From assembly GCF_035762905.1 (NCBI RefSeq), contig NZ_DASUCC010000097.1, forward strand, positions 62,001 through 126,000: a stretch of 64,000 nucleotides of DNA, written 5' to 3'. Positions 16,309 through 24,264 of this stretch are shown one piece after another. The DNA comes from DASYTH01 sp035762905. GTDB lineage: Bacteria > Actinomycetota > Actinomycetes > Mycobacteriales > Pseudonocardiaceae. A program made the translations under genes and the position numbers. Under the pieces are notes generated by a model that was given only the letters and a program-made list of their open reading frames with translations, did not search any database and was not told where the DNA came from. Each line of letters begins with the position of its first letter. The stretch's first letter is position 1.

Positions 16309-16341
16309 GGATCCCGGCGCCTGCACAACGCGCCGGGATCC
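16309..16341. terminator. Perfect 12-bp hairpin terminator
   Basis: GGATCCCGGCGC (16309-16320), a 9-nt loop, and GCGCCGGGATCC (16330-16341). It begins 22 bp past the stop of the leftward DUF6802 gene. It has no strong T-run, typical of actinobacterial hairpin terminators. Confidence 0.75.
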
Positions 16342-16363
16342 GATTACGGAAATGTGGTGAGGA

Positions 16364-17107
16364 TTACTTCGCTTCGGCCCACACCGAGTCGGAGCCGGGG
16401 GATTCGGCACCGCCCGAACCCGACCCGGGCTCAAAGCTGCCGTCCGGGTTCAGGTGGCCCTCCTCGACGACCTCCCAGTTGTCGCCGCCGGTGTTCTGGG
16501 CCACGGTCACGTCGCCGTCGGCCTCGATCACGATCGCCTGGTCGGCGTCGCCGTCGCCATCGGTGTCGGTGAAGGCGTAGGTGTTGCCCTCCTCGTCGGT
16601 GACGATCGCGGTGTCGTTCTCGCCGTCGTTGTCGGAGTCGTACTCGGCCGCGCCGGCGTCGAACTCGCCGTTCGGGGTGGCCACGCTGATCGACTCGCTG
16701 TCCGAGTCGGAGTCGGTGTCCCGGTCGCTGTCGGAGTCGGAGTCGCTGTCCGAGTCGCGGCGCTCGCCACCCTCGTCGGCGCCGTCACCGCTGGGCGTCG
16801 GCAGCTTGTCCACGTCCTCCTCGACCCACTCGCCGCTGGCCTCGTCGTACTCGGCGCCGCCGACGACCTTGCCCTCCTGGTCGAACTCGACCGCGACATC
16901 GGCGGTGCCGTCGCCGTCGGTGTCGGCGAAGGCGATGTAGCCGTCCTCGGTCTCCACCACGGCGGTGTCGTTGTGGCCGTCCCGGTCGAGGTCCTCGTTC
17001 TCCTCGACCTCGTAGGTCTCCCCGTCCACCTCGACGGTCAGCTCGTCGTTGCCGGTGTCGGTCTCGGTGGTGGTCGTGGTGTCGTCACCGTGCTCGTCGA
17101 CGTACAC
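16364..17107 (-). CDS. Acidic, calcium-binding-like DUF6802 protein with Ser-Asp repeats
   Basis: About 248 residues, extremely rich in Asp and Glu. It has at least four dockerin/EF-hand-like loops (DLDRDGHNDTAVV, DTDGDGTADVAV, DSDNDGENDTAIV, DTDGDGDADQAIV). In the middle is a serine-aspartate repeat of about 20 residues, DSDSDSDSDSDRDTDSDSDS. No signal peptide or membrane segment is visible. Members are widespread in actinobacteria and have no firm function; calcium binding is inferred from the loops. The GTG at 17107 is preferred. A TTG at 17122 behind AAGGA is an alternative. It lies 60-80 bp after the dynamin operon on the same strand and could share its transcript. Confidence 0.75.
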   Translation of the reverse strand: MYVDEHGDDTTTTTETDTGNDELTVEVDGETYEVEENEDLDRDGHNDTAVVETEDGYIAFADTDGDGTADVAVEFDQEGKVVGGAEYDEASGEWVEEDVDKLPTPSGDGADEGGERRDSDSDSDSDSDRDTDSDSDSESISVATPNGEFDAGAAEYDSDNDGENDTAIVTDEEGNTYAFTDTDGDGDADQAIVIEADGDVTVAQNTGGDNWEVVEEGHLNPDGSFEPGSGSGGAESPGSDSVWAEAK

Positions 17108-17186
17108 GGGTGGAACCCCCAATCGGTCCTTAGGCTCTCGTCGGCTGGTATGACTGACCGTGGGCCCGTCCGGTTCCCGCCCGGGG

Positions 17187-19028
17187 TCAGGACCTGTCCC
17201 GAACGGAACGGATGCTGGCCAGTAGCTGCTCGGCGCGCTCGCGCCCGGAGCCGACCTCGGTCAGGCGCTTGTTTACCACAGCAAGTCGCTTGGACCGCTC
17301 GTTCGCGTCAAGTCGCAACGCCTTGTCCACCGCGCGCAGCTCGTCCTCGATCCCGGCGATCCGCCGGCCGAGCGCCTCATCGAGGGCGAGCGAGAGTTGC
17401 GACTCCGCCTCGATCAGCTGCTCGGCCACCAGCTGGTCCAGGGTGGACCGGGCGTCGGCGATCGACTCGGTCAGCCACTGCTTCATGTGCTGCTTGTCCG
17501 CGGTGTGCCGGCGGGTCTTGGAGATCCACCAGCCGGCGCCGAGCCCGATCACGATCGTCGGGACGAGCAGGATCGGCGCCGCGATCGCCCCGGCCAGCGG
17601 CAGCAGCGCCATCTTGCCGGCCCCGAACCCGCCGGTGACGCCCATGAACACCAGCAGCTTGTCCTCGGCGGTCGGTGGGCGCTTGTCCGCGGGGCGCAGC
17701 ACGATCGGCGACGAGCCGGCCCGGGCGAACTGGGCCCGGATCACCTCAAGCTCGTCGGGCTGGAACAGCTCGCCGAGCACCACCTCGGTCACCTGGTTGA
17801 GCCGGTTGCCCACGCTCCCGCTGATCCGCGCGGACACCATCTGCAGCGCGATGTCCACCTGGCCGGGCAACTCGCGCAGCTGGTCCTTGCCGGCCGCGTC
17901 GATGGCCTGCCGAAACCACGACTGCACGTCCCGCATCTGCCGGCTGACCTCGTGGTTGTTCTCCACCCGGGTGCGCTGCACCTCGCTGCGCAGCTTGACC
18001 TGCCAACCCTTGGTGGACGAGCGGCGGTCCGCGGTCAGCTCGTCCTTGCGCGTCCGCAGCGCCTCCGCCTCGGCCTCACCGGTGGACAGCGCCCGCCGCT
18101 CGGCCTCCAGCCGGACCCGCAGCGCACCGAGGGCGGTCGACAGGGCCCGCAGCGTGTTCGCCTCGGACAGCATGATCGACCGGCCGACCAGCAGGTCCTG
18201 CATGGCGGTGCGCAGTTCGTCGACGCCGGAGCGCTCGCGCAGCATGGCGGCCGCGTCCGGGTTGGGCGCCTTGCCGGCCAGTTCCCACATCCGGGCCGAG
18301 ACCGGATGGAACCGGGCCCCGGCGAACCGTGGGGCGTGCTCGGCGAGCAGCGCCACGTTCGCGTCGAGCACCTGCCGCCAGCCGCGGTACTGGTCTACTT
18401 TGGACAGTGCGAACAGCACCGTCTCCACCCGTTCCCCGACGCCGGCGAGGAAGTTCAGCTCACCGACGGTGAACGGGGCGGACGCGTCCACCACGAACAG
18501 CAACGCGGTGGCCGACGACGCCGCCTCCCTGGCCAGCTCGCCGTGCACCGACTCAAGCCCGCCGACCCCCGGAGTGTCTACAATGGACAGCTTGCTGAGC
18601 AGTTCGACCGGGCCGTCCACCTCGACGTAGCGCGGCGGCAGCTCGCCGGCCGGCAGCTCGTGCGCCGCGGACACCCAGCTGATCAGCTCGGTCAGGTCGA
18701 TCGGGACCGGGGCGAGCTGGCCGGGATAGCAGGCCCGGGCCTCCCAACGCTCGGCGTGGCCGAACACCAGGTAGGTGGCGGTGGCCACCTCGGCGTCCAC
18801 AGGGGACAGTCCCGGCTGTCCGAGCAGCGCGTTGACCAGCGAGCTCTTCCCACGGTTGGTCTCGCCGACCACCACGACCGACGGGTTCTTCTTGCGCCGC
18901 GCCCGGATCTCCTCCACCCAGCGGGCCGCGTCCGGGTCGGACTCCCCGATCAGCCCGAGCAGCTTCTCGCGCGCCTGGGCGACCTGCTTGGGCAGGGAGA
19001 GTTGAGTGGGGGCAGCAGCAGACGTCAC
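17187..19028 (-). CDS. Bacterial dynamin-like GTPase with membrane hairpin
   Basis: A 613-residue dynamin-family GTPase. The P-loop is GETNRGKSS at 55-63, G3 is DTPG at 151-154 and G4 is SKVD. A long coiled-coil middle (LRVRLEAERRALSTGEAEAE) follows, with a hydrophobic hairpin near residue 460 (MALLPLAGAIAAPILLVPTI onwards) and a second coiled coil. Such proteins remodel or protect the cytoplasmic membrane; the mycobacterial IniA is a relative. The GTG at 19028 overlaps the GrpE stop by four bases. It is the third gene of a leftward operon with another dynamin and GrpE, suggesting the two GTPases form hetero-oligomers. Confidence 0.88.
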   Translation of the reverse strand: MTSAAAPTQLSLPKQVAQAREKLLGLIGESDPDAARWVEEIRARRKKNPSVVVVGETNRGKSSLVNALLGQPGLSPVDAEVATATYLVFGHAERWEARACYPGQLAPVPIDLTELISWVSAAHELPAGELPPRYVEVDGPVELLSKLSIVDTPGVGGLESVHGELAREAASSATALLFVVDASAPFTVGELNFLAGVGERVETVLFALSKVDQYRGWRQVLDANVALLAEHAPRFAGARFHPVSARMWELAGKAPNPDAAAMLRERSGVDELRTAMQDLLVGRSIMLSEANTLRALSTALGALRVRLEAERRALSTGEAEAEALRTRKDELTADRRSSTKGWQVKLRSEVQRTRVENNHEVSRQMRDVQSWFRQAIDAAGKDQLRELPGQVDIALQMVSARISGSVGNRLNQVTEVVLGELFQPDELEVIRAQFARAGSSPIVLRPADKRPPTAEDKLLVFMGVTGGFGAGKMALLPLAGAIAAPILLVPTIVIGLGAGWWISKTRRHTADKQHMKQWLTESIADARSTLDQLVAEQLIEAESQLSLALDEALGRRIAGIEDELRAVDKALRLDANERSKRLAVVNKRLTEVGSGRERAEQLLASIRSVRDRS

Positions 19029-19549
19029 GGCGCCATCCGGTTGTAGACCGTCACCACCGGCGCCCGGAGCATGTGACCGCGGTCGGCGAAGCCGACCACC
19101 TCGGTCTCCGCCACCACGCCGTTGAGCGCCTCGTCCTCGGTGGCCACCGTGCCGCCGGCCTCGTGCTGGGCCGGGTCGAACCGCTGGCCGTCCGGGCGCA
19201 GCGCGGTGACCCCGACCGCGGCCAAACCCTCCTCGATCCGCTCGGCCACCCCGGAGCTGCGCGCCCGGTCCAGCGCGTACATGCACAGGTGCACCAACGA
19301 CTTGCGTTCCGCGAGCGCCTGGTTGACCACGTCGTCGTCGACGCCGTCGGCAAGGTCGGCCGCCTCGGCGGTCAGCCCGGCGTCGAAGTCCGCGCCGGCG
19401 ATCACCCCGTCGGCCGCGATGACCGACGAGGCGCCGTCCGTGCCGGACCGCGCCGCCTCGGCGATCACGCTCGCCTTCACCTCGATCGTCGACTCGGCCG
19501 AGTCGTCCTCCGGCCGGACCCGCTTGAACCAGGAAGGCACCCGGCTCAC
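19025..19549 (-). CDS. GrpE-like nucleotide exchange factor
   Basis: A 174-residue protein whose last 70 residues match the GrpE beta head: FDPAQHEAGGTVATEDEALN, then VVAETEVVGFADRGHMLRAP. GrpE dimers release ADP from DnaK/Hsp70. The N-terminal part is short and lacks the long paired helix of housekeeping GrpE, and there is no dnaK or dnaJ beside it. It is sandwiched between two dynamin genes (10 bp after the first, four-base overlap with the second). It is therefore probably a specialised paralogue serving an Hsp70-like partner elsewhere, or the dynamins themselves. Confidence 0.82.
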   Translation of the reverse strand: MSRVPSWFKRVRPEDDSAESTIEVKASVIAEAARSGTDGASSVIAADGVIAGADFDAGLTAEAADLADGVDDDVVNQALAERKSLVHLCMYALDRARSSGVAERIEEGLAAVGVTALRPDGQRFDPAQHEAGGTVATEDEALNGVVAETEVVGFADRGHMLRAPVVTVYNRMAP

Positions 19550-19559
19550 CCCCGTCCTC

Positions 19560-21146
19560 TCACTCTGCCCGAAGCTGCTGCCAGATCAGGAAGTATGCGC
19601 GGTGCACCACGTGGGCGACCCGGCTTTGCGCGGGTGTCGCGCCGAACGAGGCGAACGAGCGCCACCAGCCGGCCCGCTCCAGCGCGAACGCCGCCAGCTC
19701 CCGCTGCGGCCGGCCGCGCATGCCGAGCTGCTCGCCGACGTCGGCGTGGCTGCCCACCCGGAGCACCTCCTCGGCCAGGTCCTCCGGCATCGCCACCGCA
19801 CCGGAGGTGACCAGGGTGAGCGCCTCGAGCAGGCGCAGCTGGTGCGCCTCCGGCTTGGCCAGCAGCACCTCGATCGCGTCGTGCACCCGCTGCCGCTCGC
19901 CCGGGTCACCGGAGGCGTGCGCCAGCGCGGTCACCGAGGCGAGCGCCGCCGCGGCCTTGATCCCGTCGGCCCTCGCCCGGAACACCGCGTCCAGCCGGCC
20001 GCGCACCAGGGCAAGGCCGGACGCGTCCAGCAGCCGCCTGCGCAGCGCCCCCGCGGTCAGGTCCGGCTGGGCCCGCAGCGCGTCCACCGCGGTGCGGATG
20101 CCGTACAGGTCCAGCTTCTCCAGCAGTCGCACCCGGGTGCCGGCCGGCACCTCGCACTCCCAGGTGGTGAAGATGTCCGCGGAGAGCACCATGGTCTCCC
20201 AGGTCGCATCGTCCAGTTGGGACAGTTGGCGCAGCGCGTCGGCGTCGGCGGAGGTGAACCCGCCGGACTCGGCCGACTCGGCCAGCAGACCGATCACCGG
20301 GATCACGTCGGCCACCCGCGGCTTGAGGCTCTGCGCCTGCTTCTCGGCCAGCATCGTGGCGGCCTTCCAGACGTCGCCGTCCGAGCCGGCCACCGACTCC
20401 GGCGCGATCGTGTCGGCCTTGTTCAGCACCGCGATCGCGTTGACCGGGCCGGCTTCGCGGCTGGCCGTGGCCGCGGTGAACGCCGCCAGCGCCTGCTGGT
20501 CGTCGGCCCGCACGCCCTGGGTGACCACGTACAGCACGGCTTCGGCGCCGGCCACGGCGCTGCGCGAGGTCTGGTCAAGATCGTCGTCACCGGTGGGACC
20601 GTCGTCGGTGTCGGCGGAGTCCTCCGCGTCTTCCTTGCGGTGCCGGGCGGCGCCGAGCAGCTGCTCGGTGCGGCGCACCGAGGCCGCGTCCAGCGAACCG
20701 AGGCCGGGGGTGTCGATGACCGTGAGATCCCGCAGCACGGCGTTGGTCAGGTACGCCTCCAGGTGCGAGACCTGATCGAAGTCGACCTCGAGATCGTTCG
20801 GGATCACCCCGCCCGCGTCGAACGGGAGCACCTGCTTGCGGCCGTCGGTGAACACCACCTCGACCCGGTCCACCGTGCCGTACTGGAACCGGGTGACCAG
20901 CCGGGTGCACTCGCCCACGTCTGTCGGCGCGACCCGGCGCCCGATCAGCGCGTTCACCAGCGTCGACTTGCCGGACTTGATCCGGCCGGCGACGGCGACC
21001 TGCAACGGCGCGGACAGCCGGCGCAGCACCTCGCGGAACCCGGCCGCGGTGCGCGCCGAGACCTGCGGCTGCAACCGGTGGCAGAGGTGCGCCACGGCGG
21101 CGGACAGCGGTCCGGCAACGTGTTGCTGCTCGGTCGCCGTGGTCAC
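19560..21146 (-). CDS. Bacterial dynamin-like GTPase, first of the operon
   Basis: A 528-residue GTPase: P-loop GRIKSGKST at 54-62, DTPG at 145-148, and NKAD at 242-245. An acidic insert of about 25 residues (EDAEDSADTDDGPTGDDD) sits between G3 and G4. The C-terminal half is helical with no clear membrane segment, unlike the larger partner. The paired arrangement recalls IniA/IniC of mycobacteria and LeoABC-type paired dynamins. A membrane-protection role is inference. The ATG at 21146 is divergent from a small membrane-protein gene, leaving about 107 bp for promoters. Confidence 0.87.
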   Translation of the reverse strand: MTTATEQQHVAGPLSAAVAHLCHRLQPQVSARTAAGFREVLRRLSAPLQVAVAGRIKSGKSTLVNALIGRRVAPTDVGECTRLVTRFQYGTVDRVEVVFTDGRKQVLPFDAGGVIPNDLEVDFDQVSHLEAYLTNAVLRDLTVIDTPGLGSLDAASVRRTEQLLGAARHRKEDAEDSADTDDGPTGDDDLDQTSRSAVAGAEAVLYVVTQGVRADDQQALAAFTAATASREAGPVNAIAVLNKADTIAPESVAGSDGDVWKAATMLAEKQAQSLKPRVADVIPVIGLLAESAESGGFTSADADALRQLSQLDDATWETMVLSADIFTTWECEVPAGTRVRLLEKLDLYGIRTAVDALRAQPDLTAGALRRRLLDASGLALVRGRLDAVFRARADGIKAAAALASVTALAHASGDPGERQRVHDAIEVLLAKPEAHQLRLLEALTLVTSGAVAMPEDLAEEVLRVGSHADVGEQLGMRGRPQRELAAFALERAGWWRSFASFGATPAQSRVAHVVHRAYFLIWQQLRAE

Positions 21147-21253
21147 GCCGCATCCCCTTCCGCTCTCGCCCCAGATCGTGCCATGACCGGGCGGTTCGCC
21201 GGAGTTCGTTGTGGGTATCCGGGTGCGCGAAGGCTCCGGCGGAAGGATGTTCG

Positions 21254-21763
21254 GTGGACACCAGCAGCTATGTGATGTTCCTGATCTTCGGCGTCGCGTT
21301 GGTGGCGCTGGACGCGGTCATCGTGTATCGCAGCGGCCGGTCGTACCTGAACGAGGTGTACCGCGATCCCCGGGCATCCCGCTCCATGGTGCAGTTGGTC
21401 ACGGTGCTGTTCGTGCTGATCGTGCTCGGTGTGCTCGCGCTCATCTCCACGATCGACATCGACACCGGCAACCAGGTGCAGAACGTGGTGATCAAGCTCG
21501 GCGTGGTGCTGCTGGTGCTGGGCGCCGCGCACGCGGCGACGATGTCGATCCTGTCGCACATCCGCGACCGGATGCGGGGCGAGCAACTGCTGGCCGAGAG
21601 CATGCCGAACCAGAATCAGAACCAGGACCTGCCCGCCGCGCCGGCGACCACCCCGGTCAACCAGGTCAACCAGGTCAACCCGATCGGCGACGAGTACAAC
21701 GACCGGCACCCGGCGGTCAGCCCGCCGATCGAGGAGCACCAGAACCGGTACCCGACCACGTGA
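21254..21763 (+). CDS. Three-helix membrane protein with Asn/Gln-rich tail
   Basis: A 169-residue protein with hydrophobic segments near residues 6-24, 46-66 and 80-98. A hydrophilic C-terminal tail has short repeats (NQNQNQ, NQVNQVN) and many prolines. I do not recognise a family function. The GTG at 21254 is chosen for its GGAAGGA ribosome binding site. The gene is divergent from the dynamin operon, so it may be related to membrane stress. Its 3' end overlaps the convergent GntR gene by 47 bp. Confidence 0.72.
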   Translation: MDTSSYVMFLIFGVALVALDAVIVYRSGRSYLNEVYRDPRASRSMVQLVTVLFVLIVLGVLALISTIDIDTGNQVQNVVIKLGVVLLVLGAAHAATMSILSHIRDRMRGEQLLAESMPNQNQNQDLPAAPATTPVNQVNQVNPIGDEYNDRHPAVSPPIEEHQNRYPTT

Positions 21764-22133
21764 CCCGGTCGAAGGCCGCCACCACGGCGGCCACGGCCCG
21801 GTGCACATCCGCTCCGGCCGTCCTGGCCGTCGCCGCATACGCGGCGGCGGCCGTGGCGAGTGGTTCGAGCCGGTCCGGCGCCGCCGGCTGCGCGGCCACC
21901 ACGGTCCCGTTGCGCCGGGCCGTGCGGAGTACCCGGGCCTCCTCCAGTTCCCGGTAGGCGCGGGCCACCGTCCCGGGCGCGACCCCGAGGTCACCGGCGA
22001 GCCGCCGGATCGTCGGCAGCCGCGCCCCGACCGCCAGCCGGCCGGTCTGCACCAGCCACAGGATCTGATCGTGCACCTGTCGCCACGGCGCCAGCCCGCT
22101 GCCCGGATCGAGCACGATGCGTCCCCAGTCCAC
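21717..22133 (-). CDS. GntR-family regulator, YtrA-like short form
   Basis: A 138-residue protein with a GntR winged helix: GLAPWRQVHDQILWLVQTGR, then LPTIRRLAGDLGVAPGTVARA. The C-terminal part is short and helical, without a large ligand domain, which is the YtrA type that usually controls ABC transporters. The GTG at 22133 is preferred over a longer frame because similarity starts there and GGGGGTC lies upstream. It is divergent from the sensor kinase gene; the intergenic inverted repeat at 22148-22169 is its likely operator. It overlaps the convergent membrane-protein gene by 47 bp. Confidence 0.85.
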   Translation of the reverse strand: MDWGRIVLDPGSGLAPWRQVHDQILWLVQTGRLAVGARLPTIRRLAGDLGVAPGTVARAYRELEEARVLRTARRNGTVVAAQPAAPDRLEPLATAAAAYAATARTAGADVHRAVAAVVAAFDRVTWSGTGSGAPRSAG

Positions 22134-22147
22134 CCGTAGACCCCCGT

Positions 22148-22169
22148 TTGTATCAATGATCTGACACAA
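22148..22169. promoter_or_regulatory. Inverted repeat, likely GntR operator
   Basis: TTGTATCA (22148-22155) and TGACACAA (22162-22169) are inverted with one mismatch across a 6-bp spacer. It lies 15 bp upstream of the GntR start, between the divergent GntR and kinase genes. Confidence 0.5.
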
Positions 22170-22245
22170 GCGTCGCACGTCGTGTCAACATCTGGTCGGA
22201 CGGCGGATCAGACCGCGGGCCGACGTGCGCGTACCCGGGTCTGCC

Positions 22246-22251
22246 TACGCT
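22246..22251 (+). promoter_or_regulatory. -10-like hexamer before the sensor kinase
   Basis: TACGCT ends 6 nt before the GTG at 22258, with no Shine-Dalgarno. This is the leaderless pattern. Confidence 0.45.
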
Positions 22252-22257
22252 TGGCCG

Positions 22258-23433
22258 GTGCGGCGGTTGAGTCTGTGGCTGAAGGCGCACCCGATGGTCG
22301 GCGACAGCGTGCTCGCCACCGGGCTCGCGCTGTTCGACATGCTGCTGTTCGGCGCCCGCTACCCGGCCGTCAACGGCGACATCGACCCGTGGGGCGTGGC
22401 GTTCCCGCTGATCCTGATCGCCGTGCTGCCGCTGGTGCTGCGGCGCAGACGCCCGGTGCTCGCGGCCTACCTGCTGCTGATCGTCGGCACCCCGCACTCG
22501 GTGTTCGAGCTCGGCGTGGCCAGCCTCGTCACGGTCTGCATCGCGCTCTACACCCTGGTCGCCTACGTCGGGCGCCGGTCCGGGCTGCTCTACCTCGGCG
22601 CGAACCTTGTCGTCGCCGCCGTCCAGCTGCCGATCCAGGCCGATTCCGGCGTCGAGCTGGCCGCGAGCGCCCTTACCGGGCTGTTCTGCTACGCGTTCTG
22701 CTGGGTGCTCGGTGAGTTTGTCGGGGCCCGCAAGGCCTACCTGGCCGAGGTCGAGGCCCGGCTGCACCTGCTGGAGACCGAGCGGGACCAGCAGGCCCGG
22801 ATCGCCGTCGCCGAGGAGCGGGCCCGGATCGCCCGCGAGCTGCACGACGTCGTCGCGCACGCGGTGAGCGTGATCGTGGTGCAGGCCGACGGCGCGGCCT
22901 ACACCGTGCGCTCCGAGCCCGAGGCGGCCGAACGTGCGGTGCGGACGATCTCGGCCACCGGGCGGGAGGCGCTGACCGAGCTGCGCCGGCTGCTCGGCGT
23001 GCTGCGCAGCGAGGAGTCCGGCGAGGAGCGCGCACCGCAGCCGGGCACCCGGTCGCTGACCGAGCTGGCCGAGCGGGTCCGCGCGGTCGGCCTGCCGGTC
23101 CGGCTCGAGCTGGTCGGCGGCATCGACGACCTGCCGGCCGGGGTGGGCCTGGGCATCTACCGGATCGTGCAGGAGGCGCTGACCAACACGCTCAGACACG
23201 CCGGGCCGGGCGCGTCGGCCGTGGTGGAGGTGCGCAGGGTGGGCGACCGGGTGGAGCTCGACGTGCTCGACACCGGGATGACCGGCGCCCGGGCCCGGCT
23301 CGGGCTCTCCGGTGGCAACGGGCTGATCGGCATGCGGGAGCGGGCGCACGTGTTCGGTGGCACGCTGCGCGCCGGACCCAGTCCGGCCGGCGGCTGGCAG
23401 GTACACGTCGTCCTTCCGGTCGGGACCGGTTGA
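22258..23433 (+). CDS. NarL-type sensor histidine kinase
   Basis: A membrane sensor of about 391 residues from the GTG. Five to six hydrophobic segments fill the first 155 residues, with little periplasmic sequence (intramembrane-sensing type). A coiled linker follows, then the HisKA_3 box ARELHDVVAHAVSVIVVQ with phospho-His near residue 196. The ATPase domain has YRIVQEALTNTLRHA and ends GLIGMRERAHVFGG. Its stop abuts the ATG of the LuxR-type regulator (TGAATG), so the two form one two-component system. An ABC-2 transporter follows and is a likely target. Confidence 0.92.
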   Translation: MRRLSLWLKAHPMVGDSVLATGLALFDMLLFGARYPAVNGDIDPWGVAFPLILIAVLPLVLRRRRPVLAAYLLLIVGTPHSVFELGVASLVTVCIALYTLVAYVGRRSGLLYLGANLVVAAVQLPIQADSGVELAASALTGLFCYAFCWVLGEFVGARKAYLAEVEARLHLLETERDQQARIAVAEERARIARELHDVVAHAVSVIVVQADGAAYTVRSEPEAAERAVRTISATGREALTELRRLLGVLRSEESGEERAPQPGTRSLTELAERVRAVGLPVRLELVGGIDDLPAGVGLGIYRIVQEALTNTLRHAGPGASAVVEVRRVGDRVELDVLDTGMTGARARLGLSGGNGLIGMRERAHVFGGTLRAGPSPAGGWQVHVVLPVGTG

Positions 23434-24099
23434 ATGACGGCCGTGATCCGGGTGGTGCTGGTGGACGACCAGGAGCTGATGCGGGTCGGGTTCCGGATGG
23501 TGCTCGGCGCGCAGGCGGACATGGAGGTCGTCGGCGAGGCGGGCAACGGCCGGGAGGCGGTCGAGCTGGTCGAGGCGCTGCGCCCGGACGTGGTGCTGAT
23601 GGACGTGCGGATGCCGGTGCTGGACGGGGTCGAGGCCACCCGGCTGATCACCGAGCGGGGCCTGTCCAAGGTGCTCGTGATGACCACCTTCGACCTGGAC
23701 GAGTACGCGCTGTCCGCGCTGCGCAGCGGGGCAAGCGGGTTCCTGCTCAAGGACACCCGGCCGGACCACCTGGTCTCCGCGCTGCGCTCGGTGGCCAGCG
23801 GCGACGCGGTGGTCTCGCCGAGCGTCACCCGCCGGCTGCTGGACCGGTTCCTGGGGTCGGGCAACTCACAGCTGCGCGACGCCGCCGTGCTGGACGTGCT
23901 CACCGACCGGGAGCGCGAGGTCATGCTGCTGATCGCGCAGGGGCTGTCCAACACCGAGATCGCCCGCAAGCTGTTCCTGTCCGAGGCGACGGTGAAGACC
24001 CACGTCGGCCGGGTGCTGTCCAAACTGGACCTGCGGGACCGGGTGCAGGTGGTGGTGCTGGCCTACGAGACCGGTGTGGTCCGCCCCGGCATGGACTAG
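23434..24099 (+). CDS. LuxR/NarL-family response regulator
   Basis: 221 residues. The receiver domain has the acidic pair at 11-12, phospho-acceptor Asp57 in VVLMDVRMP, and the conserved Lys in GFLLKDTRPD. The C-terminal LuxR helix-turn-helix is LTDREREVMLLIAQGLSNTE to EATVKTHVGRVLSKL. It is the cognate partner of the kinase whose stop it directly follows. The target promoter is probably the 165-bp gap before the ABC transporter genes. Confidence 0.94.
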   Translation: MTAVIRVVLVDDQELMRVGFRMVLGAQADMEVVGEAGNGREAVELVEALRPDVVLMDVRMPVLDGVEATRLITERGLSKVLVMTTFDLDEYALSALRSGASGFLLKDTRPDHLVSALRSVASGDAVVSPSVTRRLLDRFLGSGNSQLRDAAVLDVLTDREREVMLLIAQGLSNTEIARKLFLSEATVKTHVGRVLSKLDLRDRVQVVVLAYETGVVRPGMD

Positions 24100-24264
24100 G
24101 GGGCCAATTCAGGGTCGGCTCAGGGTGGTCACTGATCGCTTCAGACCACAGGTTGATGGACGCTACTCCCGAAAGCTGATCGCAGGTGTCGACCTCAGTA
24201 GGACGTGCGCAGACCCGGCGTGCCGACAGCATTGGTCAACGTCAGCTCACGACAGGGAGAAACC

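Larger units (their letters stand above)
16062..16363. other. Intergenic region between pckG and the DUF6802 gene
   Basis: About 300 bp with no credible gene. It holds the pckG leader hairpin (16099-16130), a palindromic operator-like site (16200-16226) and the terminator of the leftward DUF6802 gene (16309-16341). I could not assign a firm -35/-10 pair for pckG. Confidence 0.6.
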
